A stretch of DNA of 6,939 nucleotides from an archaeon (GTDB taxonomy: Archaea; Thermoproteota; Nitrososphaeria; Nitrososphaerales; CADDZS01), in contig JAKAPU010000146.1 of the NCBI GenBank assembly GCA_021806865.1, forward strand, positions 1 through 6,939, in the 5' to 3' direction. A model generated the notes under the pieces. That model saw only the letters and a program-made list of their open reading frames with translations. It did not search any database and was not told where the DNA came from. Below are positions 1 to 5,816 of the stretch, in pieces. Position 1 is the stretch's first letter, and each line of letters starts with the position of its first letter. A program made the translations under genes and the position numbers.

Positions 1-188
1 AAAAAGAACCCAAGTTAGCATCAAGAATATTATGCCGCATTCATGTGTACACGTCGGTTCGAATCTGTTTAGCCTCAGCTCTTGGTAGAACGTAAAGCGG
101 ATTCATCCTCAGAGATCAAAGAGTCGAAGATGAAAATCGAATCTCAAATGCTCGATGCTTAAGTTCTTGAGAGAGAAATCTGTTATTC
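1..188. other. Left-edge segment without a supported gene
   Basis: Two forward frames are open from the left edge, one to a TAG at 86-88 and one to a TAA at 93-95. Either could be the tail of a gene lying outside the window, but neither has a recognisable sequence. From about 96 to 188 I see no coding frame. A tRNA T-arm-like string (GGTTCGAATC, 56-65) and a D-arm-like string (about 70-92) occur here but do not fold into a tRNA. The last part presumably holds the promoter of the gene starting at 189; the best TATA-like candidate is GCTTAAGT at 157-164, about 28 bp before the ATG, which would suit a leaderless transcript. Confidence 0.4.
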
Positions 189-587
189 ATGAATCAATCG
201 GCAAGACAAAAGGACACTCTGAGACAAACTTCTAGCAGTCTACTGGTCTTCATCGCGCCCGCGTACTTTCAACTGATTCCGAATGAGATCAGGACGCTTG
301 AAAGAGAGCTTCAAGATAGAGAATTGGAGCTGATACAAGCAGTAGCTGAAGTCTCCTCCAAGCAAATTGGGTTCACAAAAGAAGTGAGCCTGGGAAAGAT
401 CCTTGACAGCGAATATGTTTTTCAAATAATGAGGATTGATCAAAGGTCATCTAACGTATACTTTGAACAGCTCCTTGGTTACGTGGAGAAGACAAAATAT
501 GATGCAAGCATACTGCGAAAGGGAAACATTGGAGGACGAGATTTGGACGATGTCCCGACCCTGATAGGTCATCTCTTCATTAGATAA
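189..587 (+). CDS. Hypothetical protein, 132 aa
   Basis: I do not recognise this protein. The start is the ATG at 189, and there is no clear ribosome-binding site before it. The N-terminal 18 residues are polar, followed by a short hydrophobic stretch (about 19-30, LLVFIAPAYFQL) too short and proline-interrupted for a confident membrane helix. Residues 32-58 are charged and probably helical, perhaps a short coiled coil. The C-terminal half mixes hydrophobic and charged residues and ends in LIGHLFIR. It looks soluble, with no cysteine pairs or catalytic motif. Its stop overlaps the ATG of a possible 36-aa ORF, and the Fap7-like kinase gene follows, so the three may share a transcript. The opposite-strand frames here look less protein-like. 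It could be a lineage-specific gene. Confidence 0.55.
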   Translation: MNQSARQKDTLRQTSSSLLVFIAPAYFQLIPNEIRTLERELQDRELELIQAVAEVSSKQIGFTKEVSLGKILDSEYVFQIMRIDQRSSNVYFEQLLGYVEKTKYDASILRKGNIGGRDLDDVPTLIGHLFIR

Positions 588-697
588 TGCACGATTTTTC
601 CAGTGGGTTTGGCGAGCTGAAGAAAAAGATTCAGCAGCTAATGAACACCATGCAAGGAGAACGACGTCCAAAAATCCTGCCAAATTACAGGATCTGA
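587..697 (+). CDS. Possible small protein, 36 aa
   Basis: This short frame starts at an ATG that shares bases with the TAA stop of the preceding gene (TAATG, stop 585-587, ATG 587-589), an arrangement typical of translational coupling. It ends at TGA 695-697. The product begins MHDFSSGFGELKKKIQQL, is rich in lysine, arginine and glutamine, and probably forms one amphipathic helix followed by a basic tail (RRPKILPNYRI). It fills almost the whole gap between the 132-aa gene and the kinase gene, which would otherwise be an unusually long spacer for this compact region. No family is recognised and no clear ribosome-binding site is visible. It may instead be non-coding, or the displaced C-terminus of the preceding protein. 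Confidence 0.35.
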   Translation: MHDFSSGFGELKKKIQQLMNTMQGERRPKILPNYRI

Positions 698-709
698 GTC
701 TAGCGTGCA

Positions 710-1357
710 TTGCTAATGCTGATAAGCAATGCTTTATCCAAAGCTTGTGACTTGCTCGAGCCGAAGAAACTAGCGAAGCTTAGAATCGGAATTACTGGTT
801 CTCCAGGCGTTGGAAAGAAGTCCGTCGGTTCCGAGCTCGCCAAGATTACAGGTAAACCGCTAATATCAATAAACGACTTTGCTATTTCTCATGGTTACGG
901 AAAAAGAAAGAACGCGGAATTCGAAGTAGACGAAGTCAGATTGTTCGGAAAGATTCCAACCGAAAACTCGATCGTCGTGGGGCATCTCCTGCCATACGTG
1001 GTGAAGAAGAATCAGCTTGATTTTGTGGCCGTGCTCAGATGCTCCCCTGGCGCTCTGAAGAAACGCTACGATCGTAGAGGCTACAGCAGAAGTAAGTTGG
1101 AGGAGAACGTCGAGGCGGAAGTCCTTGGAGTCATTCCATACAAAGCGCTCCAGACCTTCGGATCAACTAAAGTGTCAGAATTCGACACCACGCGAAGCAC
1201 GCCGAAGGCTGCAGCAATGAAGATACTAGATACCATTATAGGAAAGAGGCCCAAGCAGTTTGGCGCCATAGACTGGTTATCTCATGCTGGGTCTCCGAAT
1301 TCGCTCATCAGGGCTCTTTCCTTAAGCAAGTCCGGGCGCACAGTAAAAGATAACTAG
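710..1357 (+). CDS. Fap7/AK6-type nucleotide kinase (COG1936)
   Basis: This is a P-loop kinase of the AK6/Fap7 family. Family members have adenylate kinase/ATPase activity and, in yeast and archaea, bind ribosomal protein uS11 during 30S/40S maturation. Visible signatures are the Walker A loop GSPGVGKKS (about residues 30-38), the VVGHLLP segment with the family histidine (H92), a core strand and helix VAVLRCSPGALKKRY (106-120), and the diagnostic lid RRGYSRSKLEENVEAEVL (122-139). FDTTRSTP (158-165) and IDWL (187-190) also match the archaeal family. The frame opens with TTG at 710. ATG at 716 and TTG at 752 are alternatives. Most relatives begin almost at the P-loop strand, so the 24 residues before RIGITG are an extension or an over-called start. 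It is followed after 64 bp by the coiled-coil gene. Confidence 0.88.
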   Translation: MLMLISNALSKACDLLEPKKLAKLRIGITGSPGVGKKSVGSELAKITGKPLISINDFAISHGYGKRKNAEFEVDEVRLFGKIPTENSIVVGHLLPYVVKKNQLDFVAVLRCSPGALKKRYDRRGYSRSKLEENVEAEVLGVIPYKALQTFGSTKVSEFDTTRSTPKAAAMKILDTIIGKRPKQFGAIDWLSHAGSPNSLIRALSLSKSGRTVKDN

Positions 1358-1374
1358 ATTCCAAAGTACCAAGG

Positions 1375-1395
1375 CTATTCAAAATAGATATATTA
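1375..1395 (+). promoter_or_regulatory. AT-rich promoter candidate before the coiled-coil gene
   Basis: The 64-bp gap after the kinase gene contains an AT-rich run (CTATTCAAAATAGATATATT) about 28-47 bp before the ATG at 1422. It resembles an archaeal TATA element and could start a separate transcript for the coiled-coil and DUF373 genes. The exact box is ambiguous. The upstream part (about 1376-1384) would put the transcript start near the ribosome-binding site at 1404, whereas the TATATT part would put it downstream of that site. Confidence 0.35.
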
Positions 1396-1403
1396 GGAAA
1401 ATC

Positions 1404-1409
1404 AGGTGA
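1404..1409 (+). promoter_or_regulatory. Ribosome-binding site AGGTGA of the coiled-coil gene
   Basis: AGGTGA is complementary to the CACCTCC end of archaeal 16S rRNA and lies 12 bp before the ATG at 1422. It supports that ATG as the start. It is one of the few good sites in this window. Confidence 0.6.
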
Positions 1410-1421
1410 CACGCACGAATC

Positions 1422-2291
1422 ATGCAACCTCAAGGCGAGGTTGACCTAGAGGCTCTCAGCCAAAAGATCGACTCTCTCGCGTCTCAAAGACAACAGATGA
1501 TAAACCAGTACAAGGAGCTGGACCAGCGAAGGCGAGACATCCGGAGAGAGATTCGAGAGTATACAGAGAAGATAAACTCGGATCGAAAGTCCCTCGACGA
1601 ATACTACGAGCAGATGACGACTTTCAAGGCAAATCGAAGAGATCTGCTTTCAAAGATCCGTGAAATGAAAACAAAGTCTGCTGACGTGGAGAAGGTTCTC
1701 AAGGGCTTTGAAAAGAACATTCCTCGTGGTGGAGAAGCTCTTAATGACCGACTGAAAAAGGCCGAATGGCGCCTCCAGACAGAACGACTAACCAGGGATG
1801 AGGAGAAGCAGTTGGTCGCTGTCGTGAAAGATCTTGAGACCAAACTCAAAGCGTGGAAGAAGGCCTATTCTACTAAACAGGAACTAACGAACGTCTTGGA
1901 TCAGATCAAACTTTTGAAATCGAAACTGGACGAAATGAACAAGTTTAGGGCAGAAAGCGACCCAGAAGTCAAAGCCAAACACGAAAGAGTTGCAACCATG
2001 CTTAACCAAAGGCACCAGCTGTTCCAAGAGATCGAGACAATAAACAACCAGTTGATAGAACTGGATACAAACATCACCAAAGCAACTCAAGAGCTTGAGG
2101 TGATGCGCGGACAAAGGCGAGTCCTTGTCGATGGAAGGAAAAGTCGCGATTACGAATCGAGTAAGGCAAAGACGAGACAGCTCGTTGATAGGGCTCGCGA
2201 CGATGCGAGGAAGAAGTACGAGCAAGGAGAGAAACTCAGCTTGGACGAGCTAAAACTTGTCTTGGGCGACGAAAACGAAGTCATGAAGTAG
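1422..2291 (+). CDS. Archaeal coiled-coil protein, COG1340 family
   Basis: This 289-aa protein is almost entirely charged alpha-helix. It matches COG1340, a widespread archaeal family of uncharacterised coiled-coil proteins, sometimes mis-named phosphoserine phosphatase. Coiled coil spans about residues 8-100, a break follows at NIPRGGEAL (99-107), and a second coiled-coil arm covers about 108-232. Family hallmarks are the central AEWRLQTERLTRDEEKQLV (114-132) and the C-terminal KYEQGEKLSLDELKLVLG (265-282). There is no signal peptide, membrane segment or nucleotide-binding motif. The antiparallel-arm layout with a hinge resembles a structural or scaffold protein, but this is inference and the role is unknown. 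The stop lies 13 bp before the DUF373 gene, so the two are probably co-transcribed and may act together near the membrane. Confidence 0.88.
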   Translation: MQPQGEVDLEALSQKIDSLASQRQQMINQYKELDQRRRDIRREIREYTEKINSDRKSLDEYYEQMTTFKANRRDLLSKIREMKTKSADVEKVLKGFEKNIPRGGEALNDRLKKAEWRLQTERLTRDEEKQLVAVVKDLETKLKAWKKAYSTKQELTNVLDQIKLLKSKLDEMNKFRAESDPEVKAKHERVATMLNQRHQLFQEIETINNQLIELDTNITKATQELEVMRGQRRVLVDGRKSRDYESSKAKTRQLVDRARDDARKKYEQGEKLSLDELKLVLGDENEVMK

Positions 2292-2304
2292 CCGTTTAGA
2301 CTCC

Positions 2305-3522
2305 ATGAGCCACAAAGATCGTTCCAGACAGTATGCCGCGAGTCGTCCCTCAACCGGCGATCTGGACTCTGACGAGAAGAACCCTTCTCGCACCTTGATA
2401 ATTTGCATAGACCGGGACGATGACATCGGTGTAAAAGCTGGAATCAAGACACCCATAGTCGGGAAAGACGCTTGCTTGAACGCCGCCAGTCGACTGGCGC
2501 TGGTTGATCCAGAAGAGGCTGACGCAAACGCAATCTTTGCTGCCGTCAAAGAGTATGACAATCTAATGAGCAAAGGAGACATTTGCGAAGTCATTGTTGT
2601 CAGCGGAGTGTACGATCGCGGAGTAGTCGGAGATCGGAAGATACGGAGTCAAGTCGCAGATATTCTGAAGGGCTTTCCTTGCGACGGTGCCGTTCTCGTC
2701 TCCGATGGAGTGGAGGGAGAGGAGCTTGTCCCGGTACTCCAAACGCTTGTACCAATAGTGGCACTTCGAAATGTTGTCATAAAACACAGCCGCTCGGTAG
2801 AGGAATCCTATGCCGTGCTGGGACGATACTTCAGGATGTTACTGTTCGACTCCAGATACTCCAAGTACGCACTGGGCATTCCTGGCCTGATATTATTTGG
2901 CATAGTTTTGATCTACATTGTGGACAAGAGTGCAGCAGCTCTCGTGCTTCCAATTCTGATTGGCATTGTCTTTATTGTTCGCGGCTTCGATATCGATCGA
3001 CGGATAGAATCACTGAAAGATCTATCAGCTGCAGGCTACCTCAGACTTTTCTCAGTAGTGGCTAGCGTTCTGATAATACTTGTTGGATTTGCCACTGGCA
3101 TCGGAGTATTCTTCCAGTCGTGCGCGACCACCAATTCGGGACCATGTCTGATTGCAAAGCAGATAGCCATGAATCCTCAATCCATAGTCTTCCTTGCTCC
3201 CAAAATCACTGGCTACTTCATCATCAATGCAGAACTGTACATCTGGCTTGGACTTGCCGTATACATCACAACTTCGATATTTTTCGGAATTCTCAGACCG
3301 AAGGTGAGACACGTTGCGAGGAATGTAGTCGAACTCTCGGTACTCGCATTACTATACTTCCCCGTGTCGATATTCGGCTCGACCCTGGTGTCCCAAGGTA
3401 GAAACAGTGACCTGTTTGTTGCGATCGTAATGTTTGCCTTAGCAGTGAACTTCACCATTGCAGCATACCTGTACAGATACATCAACTCACGCAGGCACGA
3501 AGCCCATGCGATAGAGTCATGA
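2305..3522 (+). CDS. DUF373 family multi-pass membrane protein
   Basis: This 405-aa protein belongs to the archaeal DUF373 family (COG2237), whose function is unknown. The N-terminal soluble domain carries the family blocks: LIICIDRDDDIG (31-42), NAASRLALVDPEEADANAIF (59-78), VVSGVYDRGVVGD (98-110), AVLVSDGVEGEE (129-140) and VVIKHSRSVEESY (157-169). The repeated aspartates suggest metal or nucleotide binding, which is unproven. The C-terminal half is membrane-embedded, with about six or seven hydrophobic segments near 189-205, 210-227, 245-269, 293-328 (one long or two), 341-362 and 369-391. A polar tail of about 14 residues follows. The first 30 residues are polar and precede the conserved domain. 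ATG 2305 has no ribosome-binding site, consistent with an internal gene 13 bp after the coiled-coil gene. Confidence 0.9.
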   Translation: MSHKDRSRQYAASRPSTGDLDSDEKNPSRTLIICIDRDDDIGVKAGIKTPIVGKDACLNAASRLALVDPEEADANAIFAAVKEYDNLMSKGDICEVIVVSGVYDRGVVGDRKIRSQVADILKGFPCDGAVLVSDGVEGEELVPVLQTLVPIVALRNVVIKHSRSVEESYAVLGRYFRMLLFDSRYSKYALGIPGLILFGIVLIYIVDKSAAALVLPILIGIVFIVRGFDIDRRIESLKDLSAAGYLRLFSVVASVLIILVGFATGIGVFFQSCATTNSGPCLIAKQIAMNPQSIVFLAPKITGYFIINAELYIWLGLAVYITTSIFFGILRPKVRHVARNVVELSVLALLYFPVSIFGSTLVSQGRNSDLFVAIVMFALAVNFTIAAYLYRYINSRRHEAHAIES

Positions 3523-3529
3523 ACTTCTT

Positions 3530-3539
3530 ACGCATGCGT
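3530..3539. repeat. 10-bp perfect palindrome ACGCATGCGT
   Basis: A perfect inverted repeat with no spacer lies 7 bp after the DUF373 stop and about 5 bp upstream of a TATA-like box. Its place just upstream of the core promoter would suit a site for a dimeric regulator. It may equally be chance: a related ACGCATGC string occurs inside purA near 4660. Confidence 0.35.
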
Positions 3540-3543
3540 CAAA

Positions 3544-3552
3544 AGTTATAAT
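3544..3552 (+). promoter_or_regulatory. TATA-like box for the prenyltransferase gene
   Basis: AGTTATAAT stands out in the 124-bp gap between the DUF373 and prenyltransferase genes. With the usual archaeal spacing of about 25 bp, transcription would start near 3573. This gives a leader of about 70-75 nt before the ATG at 3647, long for this kind of archaeon. Confidence 0.45.
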
Positions 3553-3632
3553 CCACCATACAGAACAGTTTGTCAGTGGCACCCTACGGAAATCTCCCGA
3601 AGAGCGCAGCTGAAACTTTCAGGTCGCCGATT

Positions 3633-3650
3633 ATGACACAAGGCGAATGA
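3633..3650 (+). other. 5-codon upstream ORF overlapping the prenyltransferase start
   Basis: ATG at 3633 opens a minimal frame (M-T-Q-G-E) that stops at TGA 3648-3650, overlapping the prenyltransferase ATG (3647-3649) in the ATGA arrangement. It could be a coupling leader peptide or chance. Confidence 0.25.
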
Positions 3651-4432
3651 CTATGCCGTCTCTTCTCAATCTACTAGGAATCTACAGACTGTATGAATAC
3701 GCCCTATCCGAGAGCATAAAGAAGCAGGAGATTCCAAAGCACATTGCCATAATCCTGGACGGGAACAGGAGGTGGGCAAGCAGCCGATCAGCCGAACGAG
3801 TCCTGGGACACATTGCCGGCGCAGACACTGCCGAGGAGCTTCTTGAGTGGTGCCACGAGATTGGAATACGAACAATCACCCTTTACTTGCTTTCCACAGA
3901 AAATCTCGGTAGAGCCAATGATGAACTGAAGGAGTTGTTCGATCTCTTTGCGGAACGGCTTTCCAAGTTGCTTCACGATGAACGAATCGACAGATTCAAG
4001 ATCAGGGTAACCGCTCTCGGCCGCCTGGAACTTCTTTCTCCTCAAATTCGAGAATTGCTCAAGGAAATCGAAGCGAAGACGTCTGGTTACTCCGATCATT
4101 TCCTGAACATTGCCATAGCATACGGAGGAAGGCTTGAGATTGTCGATTCTGTGAAAAAGATCGCGCAACTGGTCAAAGAGGGTCGCCTCGATCCTGAAGA
4201 AATAGATCAGAAGACAGTAGAACAGTCTCTTTACACGTCGCACCTTCCAAATCCCGACCCCGATCTTGTCATAAGAACTTCGGGTGAAGAAAGACTCTCC
4301 GGATTCCTTCTATGGCAGAGCGCCTATTCGGAGCTTGTCTTTGTGGATGAATACTGGCCAGATTTCAGGAAGATCGATTTGATGCGCGCAGTCCGTACAT
4401 ATCAGAAAAGGTCGAGAAGGTTCGGTCGCTAG
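3647..4432 (+). CDS. uppS: cis-Prenyltransferase (polyprenyl diphosphate synthase, UppS family)
   Basis: This enzyme adds isopentenyl diphosphate units in cis to a short allylic diphosphate. The product is the long polyprenyl diphosphate that becomes the dolichol-type carrier for N-glycosylation and surface glycans. Family motifs are in order: AIILDGNRRWA (34-44) with the Mg-binding Asp38, RVLGHIAGA (51-59) with His55, TLYLLSTENLGRA (78-90), AIAYGGRLEI (156-165), and DLVIRTSGEERLSGF (206-220) with Arg210 and Arg216. QSAYSEL follows (224-230) with Glu229. These correspond to D26, H43, R194, R200 and E213 of the E. coli enzyme. The 261-aa length and the RSRRFGR end are typical of archaeal members. 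ATG 3647 and ATG 3653 are both possible; AGGCGA at 3641-3646 sits better for the second. Chain length cannot be read from the sequence. Confidence 0.95.
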   Translation: MTMPSLLNLLGIYRLYEYALSESIKKQEIPKHIAIILDGNRRWASSRSAERVLGHIAGADTAEELLEWCHEIGIRTITLYLLSTENLGRANDELKELFDLFAERLSKLLHDERIDRFKIRVTALGRLELLSPQIRELLKEIEAKTSGYSDHFLNIAIAYGGRLEIVDSVKKIAQLVKEGRLDPEEIDQKTVEQSLYTSHLPNPDPDLVIRTSGEERLSGFLLWQSAYSELVFVDEYWPDFRKIDLMRAVRTYQKRSRRFGR

Positions 4433-4444
4433 CCACTGCTAATC

Positions 4445-4451
4445 TTTTAAA
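4445..4451 (+). promoter_or_regulatory. TATA-like box for purA
   Basis: TTTTAAA lies 13 bp after the prenyltransferase stop and about 50 bp before the purA start. It predicts a transcript start near 4474 and a leader of roughly 25 nt containing GGAG at 4481-4484. This supports purA and the downstream eL22-like gene having their own transcript. Confidence 0.45.
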
Positions 4452-4498
4452 CGGATGTAGAACCTGTTTTCAATTACTTCGGAGAATCTGATCTCTAC

Positions 4499-5500
4499 TT
4501 GGGCTGCATTGTAATTGTTGGCGGAGCTTTCGGCGATGAAGGCAAGGGTAAGATAATATCATACATCGCTCTCAAGGATAATCCAAAGATTGCCGTGCGG
4601 GGTGGAGTGGGACCCAACGCCGGTCACACCGTCGTAAGCAATGGCAAAACACTGAAGCTACGCATGCTTCCGAGCGCAGTGGTCAACGACAAGACAATGC
4701 TCATGATCGGAGCAGGAGTACTCGTCGACCCTGAAATATTCCTCAAGGAGGTCCACGAAACCAATTCCGAGCAACGCGCAAAAATTGATTTCAACTGTGC
4801 TGTGATAGAGAAAAGGCACATCGAAGCCGACAAACAGGGACATCTGAAAGACAAGATAGGAACCACTGGCACTGGAACAGGGCCTGCTAACTCTGATCGT
4901 GTCATGCGAATAGGAAAGACCGCATCACAAGACAGTTCGTTGGAAAAATACGTAGCCGATATCACTTCAAGCGTCAACGATGCGCTGGATGCCGGCGAGA
5001 CCGTCTTGGTAGAAGGTACGCAGGGGACTCTGCTCTCACTCTATCATGGTACTTATCCGTATGTAACGAGCAAAGATGTGAGCGCTTCAGGAATATGTTC
5101 TGATGTTGGAATAGGCCCGAAGCGAGTCGACGAAGTAATCGCAGTTTTCAAATCCTACCTTACGCGTGTCGGCGCAGGTCCATTGGATGGCGAACTTTCT
5201 CCTGATGAGACCGTGAAAAGAGGCTGGCAGGAGTATGGGAGTGTGACCGGAAGACTACGGAGGGCCGCCCCATTCAATTTTGAGCTAGCCAAAAAATCGG
5301 TCCGGCTGAATAGCGCAACGCAGGTGGCTCTCACGAAACTTGACGCAGTCTTCCCGGAGACTGCTCATGCCCGAAGTTTCGACAACCTTTCAAAGCCCGC
5401 GAAGCAGTTCATTGAACAAGTGGAAAACGAATTGAAGACACCAGTAGTTTATATCGGAACGGGTCCGGATGCCGAGGACTTGATACACAGGAGAGTATGA
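4499..5500 (+). CDS. purA: Adenylosuccinate synthetase, archaeal short form
   Basis: This enzyme converts IMP, aspartate and GTP to adenylosuccinate, the first committed step to AMP. The N-terminal GGAFGDEGKGKI (8-19) is the phosphate-binding loop with catalytic Asp13. GPNAGHT (38-44) carries catalytic His43. GTTGTGTGPANSDRVMRIG (121-139), VEGTQGTLLSLYHGTYPYVT (171-190) and GSVTGRLRR (247-255) form the IMP and GTP sites. Its 333 aa match the short archaeal form, about 100 residues less than bacterial PurA. The start is TTG at 4499: no ATG or GTG is in frame between the upstream TAA (4448-4450) and the conserved core, and the motif sits at the usual distance from this start. GGAG at 4481-4484 is a distant ribosome-binding site. 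The gene runs 3 bp short of the eL22-like gene. Confidence 0.96.
   Translation: MGCIVIVGGAFGDEGKGKIISYIALKDNPKIAVRGGVGPNAGHTVVSNGKTLKLRMLPSAVVNDKTMLMIGAGVLVDPEIFLKEVHETNSEQRAKIDFNCAVIEKRHIEADKQGHLKDKIGTTGTGTGPANSDRVMRIGKTASQDSSLEKYVADITSSVNDALDAGETVLVEGTQGTLLSLYHGTYPYVTSKDVSASGICSDVGIGPKRVDEVIAVFKSYLTRVGAGPLDGELSPDETVKRGWQEYGSVTGRLRRAAPFNFELAKKSVRLNSATQVALTKLDAVFPETAHARSFDNLSKPAKQFIEQVENELKTPVVYIGTGPDAEDLIHRRV
5489..5495 (+). promoter_or_regulatory. Ribosome-binding site AGGAGAG of the eL22-like gene
   Basis: AGGAGAG lies within the last codons of purA and 8 bp before the ATG at 5504. It chooses that start over the ATG at 5497, which overlaps the purA stop but gives only an 11-codon frame. 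The placement implies translation from the purA transcript. Confidence 0.6.
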
Positions 5501-5503
5501 CGG

Positions 5504-5785
5504 ATGCTTACAGTAGACATTTCGGAACTTGAACCTGATTCAAAGGATGCGTTGGTTATCTTTGTAGAGTCGAAACTTGCCGTGAAAAGTTCACGCGATG
5601 GAGATTCTGTAACTTTCGAAGATAAGACAGACAAGACCCACGTGAGTTCGCCAGAAATCAAGACTTACCTCAAGAGGTACATCCACGCGAACAAGCTTAA
5701 GAAGAAATACAGGTTGCTGAGCGAAGAGGGCTCCCTAAAGTTTGTGAAGATAAAGATCCAGGAAGAAGAGGAAGAGGAGGAGTAA
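5504..5785 (+). CDS. Ribosomal protein eL22-like protein
   Basis: This 93-aa basic protein with an acidic tail resembles ribosomal protein eL22 of the eukaryotic large subunit. The likeness runs along the whole protein: an N-terminal strand region (MLTVDISELEPDSKDAL), DSVTFED (34-40) aligning with the eukaryotic strand after the loop, then the diagnostic YLKRYIHANKLKKKYRLL (55-72). The eukaryotic counterpart of that segment is YLKYLTKKYLKKNNLRDWL. SLKFVKIKI (77-85) and seven terminal glutamates follow, like the D/E-rich tail of animal eL22. Conserved elements match in order and spacing, but I judged this by eye. It is shorter than human eL22 (128 aa), mainly at the N-terminus. It probably binds 23S rRNA and is co-expressed with purA. 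A different small RNA-binding protein cannot be excluded. Confidence 0.72.
   Translation: MLTVDISELEPDSKDALVIFVESKLAVKSSRDGDSVTFEDKTDKTHVSSPEIKTYLKRYIHANKLKKKYRLLSEEGSLKFVKIKIQEEEEEEE
5761..5784 (-). terminator. Polypyrimidine tract ending the minus-strand gene
   Basis: Read on the minus strand, the codons of the glutamate tail give an unbroken C/T tract starting about 19 bp after the stop of the 163-aa gene. It could help end that transcript, but T-runs are short, so this is weak. Confidence 0.25.
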
Positions 5786-5794
5786 CAGCACCAC

Positions 5795-5816
5795 CCTTCT
5801 TTTCATTTCTTCTTAA
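5795..5816 (+). terminator. T-rich terminator of the purA-eL22-like transcript
   Basis: About 10 bp after the eL22-like stop the forward strand becomes pyrimidine-rich (CTTCTTTTCATTTCTTC), with TTTTTT a little further on at 5822-5827. Archaeal termination commonly uses such T-rich tracts without a hairpin. The tract overlaps the 3' end of the convergent gene. Confidence 0.45.

Noticed and set aside
53..92. tRNA-like strings: GGTTCGAATC, like a T-arm, followed by AGCCTCAGCTCTTGGTAGAA, like a D-arm, in the reverse of normal order, hinting at a permuted or broken tRNA.
   Set aside because: The T-stem pairs poorly (one mismatch, two G-T), no matching acceptor strands exist, the D-stem has a C-A mismatch, and the two pieces leave no room for an acceptor between them. 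A covariance-model search (tRNAscan-SE, archaeal mode) would settle it.
59..144. The 8-mer TCGAATCT repeated 78 bp apart (59-66 and 137-144), close to one tRNA length.
   Set aside because: The flanks differ and the second copy has no pairing stem, so an 8-bp match is most likely chance.
594..599. T5 run after the 132-aa gene as a possible terminator.
   Set aside because: It is short, isolated and lies inside the possible 36-aa ORF. No hairpin or longer T tract supports it.
447..710. 87-codon minus-strand frame opposite the 132-aa gene.
   Set aside because: Its composition is not protein-like, it has no ribosome-binding site, and it spans forward genes and their junction.
2583..3065. 160-codon forward frame inside the DUF373 gene.
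   Set aside because: It is an Arg/Ser/Cys-rich out-of-frame shadow of a gene with clear conserved family motifs.
3788..4243. 151-codon minus-strand frame opposite the prenyltransferase.
   Set aside because: The forward strand carries all catalytic motifs of the prenyltransferase, so the reverse frame is a shadow.
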